Assembly: GCA_948099385.1 (NCBI GenBank)
Contig: CANUEZ040000105.1
Coordinates: 2,429,001-2,493,000 of the forward strand
DNA: 64,000 bases
Direction of reading: 5' to 3'
Source: Fasciola hepatica
Taxonomy: Eukaryota > Platyhelminthes > Trematoda > Plagiorchiida > Fasciolidae
This document shows, piece after piece, positions 1 to 10,370 of the stretch; position 1 is the stretch's first letter, and each line of letters starts with the position of its first letter. The position numbers were made by a program, and so were the translations under genes. The notes under the pieces are model-generated. The model had not been told where the DNA came from and ran no database searches. It worked only from the letters and a program-made list of their open reading frames with translations.

Positions 1-2825
1 TTCCCAGCTGTACTGAATGTAAGCAAAACGGTCACCCCATCCTAGCATTTTCGAAAGCTGTTGCATGGATCACCTTTCAGAACCAGCCGCTTGTTGGAGC
101 GGCTCCAAAATAAAGACAACTCTTATCACATTTAAAAACGCTGTTCGTCGCACAACGCAGGAACCCATTCCAACGAAAACCTTTGTGTCCTATATTACTG
201 ATCATCTCTACTGTTTTCTCTCACAGAAAAACTACCAGAAGAAGATTCCGACCAGCGGCGAGAAATCATTCGTACACAGCGCTGTTGACATCAATAAAGT
301 AGTCTAGATGTGAATGCAAGATTTTTCGCCGACCTGAAGTGCCTAGGTCCTGGCTCATTTTTCACAACCATGTGCATTAAATTTATCTCTATACCAAATT
401 GAAATATAATCCTCTTCTCGGAAGGTAATAACCTTTGATTTATCAACGAGGATGAAGAATGTCTTTTTTCGTTGACCGTCGCATCACGTTTTATTGGTGC
501 TTCCGAGTTCTGCTACCGTGGTGTGAAAGTTGCAGTGATTATCTTAAGTGAACCCAGTAGCACAGCTAACAGCTAACTGTCCGTGACAGTCACGGACAAC
601 TAAGTGCGCAAAACAACACACAGAGTACGCGGAATTGCTGAATTTTCCGTGACACTCAAATGATTCTGACGAATCCCCGTGAAGTACCTGAAGGGATTAC
701 ATTGTTCACACATACATACCCAAGTGCAGCATTTGACACTGGTCACAACAGATGAGCCTGCGAACTTTCTTTGCAATGAGGTCAAGTGGTGTGTTCTATT
801 GGCGTTCATGTATTAGACCCAATGGCTGTGTTAGCTCTTGTGGGATACGTGGTAAAATCAGTCGGGACAGCGACAATGTGATTGCATGCAGGGTGCGACC
901 GCTCTTCGGGCGTACACTGTGGAGATGGGGAAGCGCTGGAGTAAACAAATACAACGAACACAACGAATTAGGTACACTGTAAGTCAGTGTGAAACGGGTG
1001 AGGTTAGACAGACCAACACAGCGAAGAGTTCGTTGGCTGTAGCAGTTGTTTTGTGAACTGAGATAAGACGCAACAGCAGACTCGAAATCGGTTTCGTATC
1101 TTCGAGTGGATCGGAAAAGAGTAAGGCAACAGTGCAGTAAAAGGAGCTCTTAAACCAACGGGAACACCGACAATAAGCGTAACATTTATGCCCTAGTAAA
1201 GCATGAACAAATGGAGAATATAAACTTAACCGGATCAAAATCCGGTTGGATTATCGCGTGAACAGAGCTTCTGAATTTTGGAGAAGCTTCGGTGGATAAA
1301 ATATATGAGCACTTTGTATGGGGGTCTGGCCATACCAATTCCTTTGTGATCTGCACCGTGAAATTTATCACCTTTTTCATCGGCCATTACAAATTATGGT
1401 TTAAGGCAGTCCCAAGGAAACAGTACTTTCAGTAAAATCAAAGTTAGAAGTTTAATTATGTACAGTAATTCAGCTTCCTTTGCGAGTAAAACACTATCGG
1501 GGGAGTAAAGTACATTGGTTCTATTCTGGAGTGCGTAACTCATAGCGATTTCCAATGCCATCAGTATTTTTTCCGGTAATGTGAGATGCTTGGGAATCAA
1601 AAATAAGAGCACCGCTACTTTAGGATGCACCAACTTTCATAAATTTTCCATTCGTCAACGATGCTGTATTAGGCAGATTACAGAACATTGGAGCATGCAT
1701 AAGATAAAAATAATGTTTTCCGCGACATAAGAACGGATTCAACTGTAGAAAAATTTATTCGGATATAAGATTTAGGAGAGTGGGTTTTTATAATACAATC
1801 CACCAGGCAGTTCAAATCAATATGGAAACCAGAGAAGTACTGTAAATCTGTTCCATTCCTGTTAGTATTCATCAGCAGTGCACATCCACCGAGCCCCCAA
1901 AGCGACTTGAACCTGGAGTGAGTCAAACAATTAGCCATCAGGCCATCCAAGCTAGTCACCGATGATTTTGTTAAATATACCTGGTCGATGATAAAGCGTC
2001 CTTCCGTCAGTAGCTTCTTAAAAGGGAAAACCAGCTTTCAGAACAACTGTCGACTATTGTGATGAATGACTTCTCTGTCGAGGCCCAAGACTAACTAAGA
2101 TATTCCGTCATAAAGTTCCGTTACTATGCCGATTTAAGTAGTGAGAGATTAGGTCCGCAAAATATCACCCATCTTCTTATTGAAAACCGTGGGAGCACTA
2201 AGCAGCTGTTCAACCCCTGTGAAAAATCTTCAGAAAAGTAAGTGATTTATCAGGATACTTAAGTTGAATGGTATTACACAACGTTCTCCTTTGATTTTTG
2301 CAATAATCTCAGCAGTAGTACCAGGAACTTTCCAAAATATTTATTTGGGACACATCTATATAGCAGTATTTCAAGCTGATTCATGAGATCTTGAATCTGA
2401 AAGTGGTGAACCAAAACAGGCCACAGTTTTTCGGCTCTGATAGCAAGCCAAAAGACATCGCATTACTGTGTGCTATCAAAGTTGAACGGTGATAACAATA
2501 TTCGAATTTCTAACTCGGAACGGGCAGTCAGGAACCAAAACCACCCGGCCACCATTGGTAACGAAGCAGCTGAGATGGGTTGTGGTGCAACGGAGCAAAT
2601 TCCGTAGATTAAGGGTGTCACCTTGTCTACAGAATCTAATTGTCTCCCCATATGTTATTGCGCATTGGTAATCTATACGAGATTATTTCAGATCCACCTA
2701 CTTAAACGGTTCTCAACTTTGGCCCTGATATGTCCCATATACATCAACTTCAAATTATCCGCCCTGCACTCATATTCCCTTTCTTTTGGTACTTTTGAAA
2801 ACTCTAGATGTCTGCGGAATATATG

Positions 2826-2858
2826 CACACGCACGCACACACACACACACACACACAC
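2826..2858. repeat. (AC)n microsatellite
   Basis: Nearly pure AC dinucleotide run with a few G interruptions at its left end. It creates Thr-His and Val-Cys runs in open frames on the two strands, which are artefacts. Confidence 0.9.
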
Positions 2859-3234
2859 CTCGTTCTTGAGCACCTGAACCAAATACCCTCTTGTCGATCA
2901 CACAAGTCTGGTTGATCGAGTTTTAGACAGATACATTTGAGAATTGATCAAAACAGAGAACCTATTGTCCCCAAAATAGCCCGCGTGCCTACGGGAGAGT
3001 ATAGGAAGTAATCGTATTACGGAAACCGATTCTCACGATTTCCGGTGTACAGCGTGTTCCCCTGAATTAGGTACGTCCCTGGGGCTTCGAATTTCTAATA
3101 TAACCATTGAAGATGGTAGTAGTAGTTGGATTTCGACTCTTTGTAGTCCCTCCTGAGAAGAATTAAGATCGAGAAGACAACGACCGACACAGAAATTTTC
3201 AATTCATACCATCAAAAGTGCTACTTTTGACCAT

Positions 3235-3250
3235 CTATATATATATATAT
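3235..3250. repeat. short (AT)n tract
   Basis: Alternating AT run of about 16 bases in non-coding sequence. Confidence 0.85.
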
Positions 3251-3789
3251 CGAGTGAACCTTTGGTTCTGTATAAATTAACATGGACCCTTTCGACGTGA
3301 AAAACAGGCCATTTCGGTCAGTTAAGTAGCACCTTATATAGAACGCCCGAGTTCAACGGCAACTTATGCAATACCTATTCAGTGGTATTTCCTCTGTTAA
3401 CAGAGCGTTCATCGCTAACCTGTTTGTAGTTTCATCTCTTGTCTTCATTTGGTCTCCGGAATGTGAAAGACTTTATTGTATTCAGTTGGAACAGTCGTTC
3501 ACCTTTCAGGGATTGCGGTGTTTTTGGAGATTGCCACCTCTCAGCAGCAACCAAAACAAAAAAAGAAAGCTATCATTAGCATGGCAAACTAGGAGAGAAA
3601 GTAAAATAATGATAGTGATTAGATCATCAATTTGTGTGAACACAGAAGCCTCCCTTGTCAAGACACGTAGCCATATCTTTCCTGCTTATAATCACTGAGG
3701 TGCAGCCGACCCCAAGGAACACGTTGAACGTAGATGCTGTCGAAACCTGGGCGACAAATTATTTTATCCGCGTACACTTTATGTGCCGT

Positions 3790-4273
3790 GTTAAGTCTGT
3801 TCAGGGGTCCAATCAAATTTGATGTGAGTTGCCCCTGATTTATTTCTGTCTTGCCTATGGCGCCTGTGGACTACGTGTTCTGGTGTATAGGCGACCCTCT
3901 CCGCCATTGTTCATGTGGCATTTTTAGCACCATACATCCAGTCTTACAGTATTGCTTATTTCCATAGTATCGGGGACTTGTAACTAGTTCACGTTTGTTT
4001 CCTCACCAATCGGATTTTAGTGCACGTTGACATTCGTTTCCACTCCCGATAATCGACATTTACACATTATGTGGTTCATACTGGCCCAGAACCGCTTGGC
4101 CGTTCGCCAAATCTGACATACATACTTATACACACACACACACACACAACACATACACAGTTCTTCGTTTGACTCTGCTCATTGCATGGACATTCTGATT
4201 CTTCCATCGCATTGGTTCCCCTTTTTGAACTATTTGCGACACATGCATACACTCACAGATGCACGCACACGCG

Positions 4274-4308
<35 letters not shown>

Positions 4309-4491
4309 CTTGCTTGTGGGTCCATGAATACCACCCCCAGTCCCATTCGTTTTGTGTGCACCGACTTCTTTCGTCTGATTGGCTCTCTTCTTAAGGGGTG
4401 TGCCACTGTCACCTCTATCCTCTGCACACGCATCACGTGTAAACCACATGCACATTCCGCTTTTTGAGTGCCGGTGATCAGATTCACTGGC
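3790..4491 (+). repeat. left arm of a large inverted repeat
   Basis: This arm is the near-exact reverse complement of 4819-5516. Its outer end begins GTTAAGTCTGTTCAGGGG and its inner end is CACTGGC. It carries two CA microsatellites (about 4129-4148 and 4277-4308), mirrored by GT tracts in the other arm. Just inside the outer end are a palindrome (ATCAAATTTGAT) and a CAGGGG/CCCCTG pair, so the terminus can itself form a small hairpin. Foldback or MITE-like elements have this kind of organisation. No transposase frame and no clear target-site duplication are visible, so the class is uncertain. Confidence 0.88.
4277..4308. repeat. (CA)n microsatellite in left arm
   Basis: Pure CA run inside the left arm of the inverted repeat. 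Its partner is the GT run at about 5003-5032 in the right arm, so it predates or was copied with the arm duplication. Confidence 0.9.
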
Positions 4492-4818
4492 ACTTCGGAC
4501 ACAGCTGGATGCCGTCTTACACCCCGTGAAATCTAGTGGGACCAATCGGGTGACGCGTAAAATCCCGAAGCGTCGGCAGCAGAGAACGAGATTGTCTGAT
4601 GATACGGTACTATTAAAAGAATCACGATTACTATGAAAAATATACAAACCACGAATTGTGAAATGCCCGGGTGTAACTGTGTACACCGTCAAGGCACGAT
4701 CGACGTGATTGTGTTTCCAAAAGGGGTGTACGACAGCGTCCAGATGTGTCCAAAATGCCAGGGATCCAGGTCACTAGCAGTCAAAGGGTGCAAAACAGCT
4801 CCTGGCTGTAACCAAAAC
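4492..4818. repeat. spacer of the inverted repeat with divergent internal copies
   Basis: The loop between the arms is not plain unique sequence. The bases just inside the left arm (about 4491-4524, a block GGCACTTCGGACACAGCTGG followed by TACACCCC) recur as reverse complement at about 4724-4764. A related, more diverged version abuts the right arm at about 4788-4820. The inverted arrangement therefore extends in weaker form into the spacer, and one piece was duplicated in direct orientation on the right side. Confidence 0.6.
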
Positions 4819-5001
4819 GCCAGTGAGTCTGATCACCGGCACTCAAAAAGCGGAATGTGCATGTGGTTTACACGTGATGCGTGTGCAGAGGATAGAGGTG
4901 ACAGTGGCACACCCCTTAAGAAGAGAGCCAATCAGACGAAAGAAGTCGGTGCACACAAAACGAATGGGACTGGGGGTGGTATTCATGGACCCACAAGCAA
5001 G

Positions 5002-5034
<33 letters not shown>

Positions 5035-5516
5035 CGCGTGTGCGTGCATCTGTGAGTGTATGCATGTGTCGCAAATGGTTCAAAAAGGGGAACCAATGCG
5101 ATGGAAGAATCAGAATGTCCATGCAATGAGCAGAGTCAAACGAAGAACTGTGTATGTGTTGTGTGTGTGTGTGTGTATAAGTATGTATGTCAGATTTGGC
5201 GAACGGCCAAGCGGTTCTGGGCCAGTATGAACCACATAATGTGTAAATGTCGATTATCGGGAGTGGAAACGAATGTCAACGTGCACTAAAATCCGATTGG
5301 TGAGGAAACAAACGTGAACTAGTTACAAGTCCCCGATACTATGGAAATAAGCAATACTGTAAGACTGGATGTATGGTGCTAAAAATGCCACATGAACAAT
5401 GGCGGAGAGGGTCGCCTATACACCAGAACACGTAGTCCACAGGCGCCATAGGCAAGACAGAAATAAATCAGGGGCAACTCACATCAAATTTGATTGGACC
5501 CCTGAATAGACTTAAC
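4819..5516 (-). repeat. right arm of a large inverted repeat
   Basis: Reverse complement of 3790-4491 with scattered substitutions and microsatellite length differences. The outer end reads CCCCTGAATAGACTTAAC. GT tracts lie at about 5003-5032 and 5160-5176. Long open frames on both strands through this arm are Val-Cys or Thr-His repeats generated by the microsatellites and are not counted as genes. Confidence 0.88.
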
Positions 5517-5529
5517 TTGCAGTCTGGAC

Positions 5530-5704
5530 AAAAATGTATATACACCATGGAGAGGTCAAATTTCGCAACTTACTACTCGAAACCTTGTTAGTAGGCAAAG
5601 TGAAGCCACTAACTCATTGTAAATAATGAAATCAGCGGAAGTGTACAGGAAAATTGGATGATAGAGCAGTTAATATTGGGAATGGACCGGTATTTAATGT
5701 TGAA
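5530..5704 (+). repeat. dispersed repeat, copy 1
   Basis: Shares an ordered series of matches with 18391-18560. These include TTTCGCAACTTAC, TTGTTAG, a TGAAG/GCCA-type stretch, an AAAATT..GA stretch and GTATTTAAT, with small gaps between them. The two copies have diverged clearly. This copy sits just outside the right arm of the inverted repeat. No coding content was recognised; it could be the tail of an unidentified retroelement. Confidence 0.5.
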
Positions 5705-7529
5705 TAATGTCTCAGGGCTCCACGCTAAGCTTGAGCGAAGGGTGATGTATTCCTTCTAAGTATATTGGGTACTAATGAAGGTGAAGTGGTATAAGATCAG
5801 TTGTCCTGTCGGGTTTTCACCAACTGTGCAAACAGAGTTTGCTCTCTTTTCATCCTAAGCGGTAACATGTTTATACAGTGTGTTCACTGGAAGTGGATTC
5901 ATCTCGGGGAAGCAGAGTTTCTACATACGCTTCAGAAAATGATAGCAGCAGTTAGAGTTTAAAATCCGGCCAAAAAACGCTTTCGATTGTCCGCTTGAGA
6001 TGAAGATGACCGATAACCGTATTCGCTAAGGAAGGTTCAAAAACGGTTCTTTTTACCGCGGAGTGACGTTGCAAAAGCTAGTGACGCATTCCTGTCACCC
6101 TCTCAGGGATTATCTCACCGTAAAAACCATTAACATTTCATTGGTTGCCGTGGTTCATTTATTCCTATTTCTCAGCGGCAACCTAGCTAGAATATCAAAA
6201 TTACAAATTAGGGAGAATACCAAAAACAATAACAGAATCTTTGTGGCTGCTAAGTTGGGCAAACGCAGGTATCGCTTTTCATGTCACGTACGCATATCTT
6301 CCTGTATATGGTCGCAGACTGGATGGATCTCGTGGCCACGCAACCCGCTGTGGAAGCCCGATGCTCTCTAAACGGCCAAGTGCATTTGACCGGCACCAGC
6401 TATCGGCCCTCACCATCCACAACTGGACAAACAATGACTATGCCTAATAAAGTTAGTTAATAAAGCTAGTAACTTCCTTCCACAATACGGAGTATCAAGT
6501 TTAATATAGTTTCTGATAAGTGGTTTACTGCTAATTAGTCCAACCAACCAACAATCCGACTACGGGTTAAATCTTTATAGTGTTGGGTTTTATGATTGCA
6601 ATAATTTCATTCAAGCTATCAAATAGGGATAGGTGGAAATCACTTCAGTTTGTTCTGGCAGAAAACGTAATAACGGTAATTATTATATGTTTGACCATTT
6701 ACGCGCACAGCGTAACCTTAGACATAGTTCTTGTGACCTCATAATAGAGCAGTTCTACCGCCTTTATGGTATACCAGGTATATCAGGTGTCTTTGGCGAA
6801 TCTTGGACAGGTCGACGAATTCTGTTTGGTTTTACTCTCCGTCCATCATTTTTGTCGGTCTTCTAGCGAAAGGTGGCCTTTTGCAAAGGTTCATTAAAGT
6901 TAGATTACCCTCCACCGTTATCTCTTGTCCTAAACTAATCAGTTTTCTAACAAGGATGTGCTTCGCTTCACGTTACAAACCTTGCGGTAATACAACAGTA
7001 TGATTTAACTTGAGGAAATTGGAAAGTGGAAGTCTGCTACTGTTAAAAGCAATCAGTTCTGGTGAACCGTGTAGTCGCCTAGTCATTTCCACATGGTAAT
7101 ATAATACGGGATGAAAGTCCTAATGATAGTTCTTTAGAGGTTAGAGCAAAAGTTATTTAAGTAGTCTGATCAAATGGACGAAATTGTTAAAGCTGAAAAT
7201 TAGTTTTTTAATGTAAAATATCGATGACCAATAAAACTTGAAACTCTGTATTCAGTTCTCGTGGCTTCTAATGCAGATGAATAAATGCTGCTCTTACTGG
7301 AATATATTCGTCACAGTAATGTGGTGACATTAGTCTGATCTTTCTGGAACAGCAACCAAACTAGTGATTGAATAATGAAACGTCTTCTTCAATCAATGTT
7401 CACCAGTTTATAAACAATCTGAGGAAGGAATCGGATCATTCGAAGGACTTAACCTTCACATTATCTGTATAACATTATGCTTCGTTAAATATTGATAAGG
7501 TTTTTTAAAAGCAAGAGATTTTGTGACAC
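5705..7529. other. non-coding interval, nothing recognised
   Basis: Open frames are short (102 codons at most) and unlike any family I recognise. No RNA gene, terminal repeat or tandem repeat stands out. Confidence 0.5.
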
Positions 7530-7833
7530 AGATATGTGCGTATATCTCACAACTATTTGCCAGTAGCGGGTGTCTTCGGTGATAGTTTGTTTGGCTGACT
7601 GTCCCTTGGACTCCACCTTTCACCCACAACCTCAGGTCATCCGAACAACCCGACATTCGGAAGCATCAGACTCGAGTTTTGCTCTGCTTAGAGCTCATCA
7701 GTAGTGTGCATCCTCAGCCGCACCCAGGGTTTGAACCCGGGCCTTTGAGACGTGTGTGTTTGCACTGAGCCACCCCGCTCCCGTCGGGGCTGATCCGAAT
7801 CACTGACTTAAGGTTGTTCAGAAGCCATCCTCT

Positions 7834-7836
<3 letters not shown>
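7530..7836 (-). mobile_element. tRNA-headed hammerhead retroposon, copy A
   Basis: Read on the minus strand: a short 5' module ending CGGATCAGCCCCGACGGGAG, a tRNA-like head at about 7721-7778 (box A like GGTGGCTCAGTG, box B GGGTTCAAACCC), a hammerhead-like segment at 7661-7713, then a conserved tail (GATGACCTGAGGTTGTGGG). It is almost identical to copy B at 14678-14890, including the same damaged hammerhead bases, so the two belong to one subfamily. It abuts an AT microsatellite at its 5' side. Schistosome Sm-alpha retroposons combine a tRNA-like promoter with a hammerhead in the same way; membership of that family is inferred. Confidence 0.75.
7661..7713 (-). ncRNA. degenerate hammerhead ribozyme motif (copy A)
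   Basis: On the minus strand the core CTGATGA is intact. It is followed by a 5-bp stem II (GCTCT/AGAGC, loop AAGC) and a short stem III around the palindrome ACTCGAGT, ending GTC at the expected cleavage position. Two defects are visible. The GAAA box reads AAAA (the conserved G is lost), and stem I (5' side GCACACTA, 3' side TGATGC) no longer pairs well. Self-cleavage is therefore unlikely. Confidence 0.65.

Positions 7837-7872
<36 letters not shown>
7836..7872. repeat. (AT)n microsatellite
   Basis: Pure AT run of about 37 bases directly beside the 5' side of the hammerhead/tRNA element. Confidence 0.92.
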
Positions 7873-7875
<3 letters not shown>

Positions 7876-8350
7876 ACTTGGCAACAATAAAACAAAAGAG
7901 GAAAAGGCAAAACCTAATATAAGAAGCGGCCAGTAAAAGGACATGATATGCTAAGATTATTTTCCTTTTTTCAATGCATACTTTCTAATGAACTTGTCAT
8001 TTTGTCTGTCTGCAACAAATTTGCGCACAATAAGAGGGCACGAGAGTATAACAGACTGACCGCACAGTATTTGCGCCAAGGATTTCTGTTACGAACCACG
8101 TTCCTCAAAGTCTCAAATCAAGGTCATTCCGCTTCCCTTGGACCCAAATGAAGAAGGCGAAAAGCTTTGACGGAAACCAGGGCTGATGCCAGCTTCGTCA
8201 TATCTCCACACCAAGTCATAGTTTGACCGCAGTGTCGCTTCTTCCAGCTTTTCCCAGTACTCGCAAGTAAGGGGCATAAAGAAAGACGATGGGCAAGCAT
8301 GCGTAAAATTTATCCAAGCCAAGCTTAGAGATAGATCGCCATATCTCAAT
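7873..8350. other. non-coding interval, nothing recognised
   Basis: Contains open frames of 67 and 78 codons with no family resemblance. It could hold more of the Penelope-like remnant to its right, but I see no supporting motif. Confidence 0.4.
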
Positions 8351-8815
8351 TCAGAGTAAATAAATGGAAATTATGAAAACATCTAAGTGTTTGCTTAAAG
8401 CTAACAGCTTCGATTTGGGATTGCGCAATATCAATGTGACCGATTTAGTCCGGTCAACCTTGTGACCTGATGCCATTAAATGTTTCTCAATTGAAGAAAC
8501 CAGGGATATAACATCGCTCTCTGCCGTCGCATTGAGCTGTCTCATTGATTTTGCCAAACATTTAGATATGTATTCCGACACTCACTGAGCCAAGCAGCGA
8601 TCCTTTCTGCCAATTTAAGCACCACCGCAGGTGCAAGTGAACTGACTGACACCATGTGAGACACTAGGATAGACAAGACTGTTTGAGCGATTTCTGAAGC
8701 TTAACCTTTTGGTGGTCTGCAACAGATGTAATTTGTGTTCGTTATATGATTTTAAACTTGTGAACCCATTAACTCCTCTCAAATTCTGTTCTTCCAGTAG
8801 CCTCCGAACAGCCAA
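8351..8815 (-). mobile_element. Penelope-like element remnant: GIY-YIG endonuclease region
   Basis: One minus-strand frame, read through two stop codons, gives the order typical of the C-terminal part of a GIY-YIG-bearing retroelement. First comes a linker ending SQFTCTCGG, then an IGRKDRCLAQ block where the family has the Y-I-G-R motif and its catalytic arginine. Next is a VSEYISKCL helix, and finally a block SSIEKHLMASGHKVD, typical of the region after the endonuclease. One stop stands where the tyrosine before IGR is expected and the other directly before VSEY. No upstream reverse transcriptase is visible, so this is a truncated dead copy. Assignment rests on remembered motif order; a related GIY-YIG retroelement is the main alternative. 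Confidence 0.72.
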
Positions 8816-9705
8816 GACTTGTGTGTGATTGGGAGTCTTACCCCTTAGCTGAAGGAGGATGTTTGTAAGCTCCTTTGAGAATGATCCTCAATGATATAAT
8901 TGGGGCACATATTCGAGTATGAAATAGCTGGTGATCTGGTCACTAAGTTACTAAATCATAATACAGGAAATTCGGAGCATTTCATAAGTATCGAGAGGGA
9001 GGGTAAACTATTATTCCTTTTAATGTGTGAGGTGTTTATCCGCACATAGATACCGTCTGACTCTGTAGCTGAATTTTACAACTTCTAGTGTTTACGAACA
9101 GATTTGGTGCTGCAAGTTTCTCTTTTTGTTCATTCTCCTTGTGATATTTGCTCCTTGGAAGAAAACTGCATGGGAAACTCTGTGTAGTGTTCAGGTAGTA
9201 TGGTGATTATAACCAGTATAAGATTTGTACTGTAAACTTACCGATAGGAATAAACCAGTTGTAAAAAACTGATGTATCACCGGAATCGCACTTTTAGGTG
9301 AGATGTAATCTCTCAGATTAAATCGGCATCATAATAGGTACCACCCATAGGTACTATCGCTAGCAAAGTATCATTCTGTGCACTGAATTACTCAGTATGC
9401 ACAACTCATCCCCAACGGGTGCATTACCTTAACTTTCTTAATTCATCTAAGATGATCAGTCAACAAGAGGAAATTTTTGAGGCTATTTATTTTTGTTTGT
9501 ATGGTAGACATGTACAGGCAGTATGCCAAAATTTCAGCTGTTGCATGCAAAATTAGAACACGGAAAATAAGCAAGACTTTATAAATGGCAAAATGTTTGG
9601 TCAAACACGCACAAATAGATCCCAACTGGAGTGTGTTCCAATAGGTGAGAGTAACGGGAAACTGAGTTGGTCATAAAGTTTTGTATGCAAATCAACTTTC
9701 TTCTT
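8816..9705. other. non-coding interval, nothing recognised
   Basis: No frame over 60 codons resembles a known protein. The upstream (reverse-transcriptase) part of the Penelope-like element would be expected at the low end of this stretch if present, but I could not see it. Confidence 0.45.
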
Positions 9706-10370
9706 CTACCCATTAGTCAAAACACGAGTACGAGAGTGTGCGTGGGGGGGGGGAGATTTCCTCATATATTTCCTTGAGCAAATGTGCCGAAAACCAAAAC
9801 TCGTAGAGGAATGTGAATGACAAATGGACAGGTCTGTGTCTAACGGATGAGTAGGGTGCTGGAGTATCCTGTGGGCTCGAGTTGAACAATTATTGACATG
9901 CTGATCAACGAGTTCCGTCAAAAGACTACCAATGGATACAGATAAAATGCGACCTGTGATCACCAAGCCGTGACGCAGAGCTTTAGGCTCATGTTTCAGA
10001 ATACCGGGAAATATAACAGGAGAACAGCAAGGTAGGATAGGATGAACACACTGGAAGATGAACTTGGAAGTAATTGACTGTGATGTGTGAAACAGTCTGA
10101 GTTTCAGTAGTTGAAAAATAGAAGCCGAAATTTTCCAATGCAGTTTTTAAGGTGAGTTGTCCATTGTAAATTGTTATCAAATCTAGCTCCCAGGTACTTG
10201 GCAAAGCTCAATCTAGACAGGGGATTTTACTTAGTAAAAACAGAATTTCTTTGTAAAAGGGGGCGAGAATGGCTGCAAAGTCATCCAAGGTACTTGGAAG
10301 GGTTCAGTTTTAAACGAGATCCGATGGGAAAACTTTATATTCGAGGTATACTTTCACTAAAATTTATGAA
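9706..10370 (-). mobile_element. non-LTR retrotransposon remnant (reverse-transcriptase C-terminal part)
   Basis: Minus-strand translations, shifting frame near 10000, give LKLNPSKYLG and then AKYLGARFDNNLQWTTHL. The K-Y-L-G plus W-x-x-H-L pattern marks the end of the reverse-transcriptase thumb region in LINE-type ORF2 proteins. Downstream come a HPILPCCSPVIFP block and a basic tail (ALRHGLVITGRI, then ILQHPTHPLDTDL), as in the C-terminal region of CR1-like elements of flatworms. The YxDD core and the endonuclease are absent. Several stops and at least one frameshift make it a pseudogene. Confidence 0.6.
9744..9753 (+). repeat. homopolymer run of ten G
   Basis: Ten consecutive G bases inside the decayed LINE tail; a likely slippage site. 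Confidence 0.9.

Larger units (their letters stand above)
1..3789. other. non-coding flank, no recognisable gene
   Basis: All open frames here are short (110 codons or fewer) and none resembles a protein family I know. Visible simple sequence is an AC tract at about 2826-2858 and an AT tract at 3235-3250. A perfect 8-bp hairpin with a 3-base loop (GTCCGTGA/TCACGGAC) lies at 579-597. Exons of a split gene could be hidden here, but nothing in the sequence argues for one. Confidence 0.6.

Noticed and set aside
4126..4692. 188-codon minus-strand frame and a matching 140-codon plus-strand frame (4633-5055), cysteine- and valine-rich
   Set aside because: They are the same inverted-repeat sequence read from both arms, with the CV runs coming from CA/GT microsatellites.
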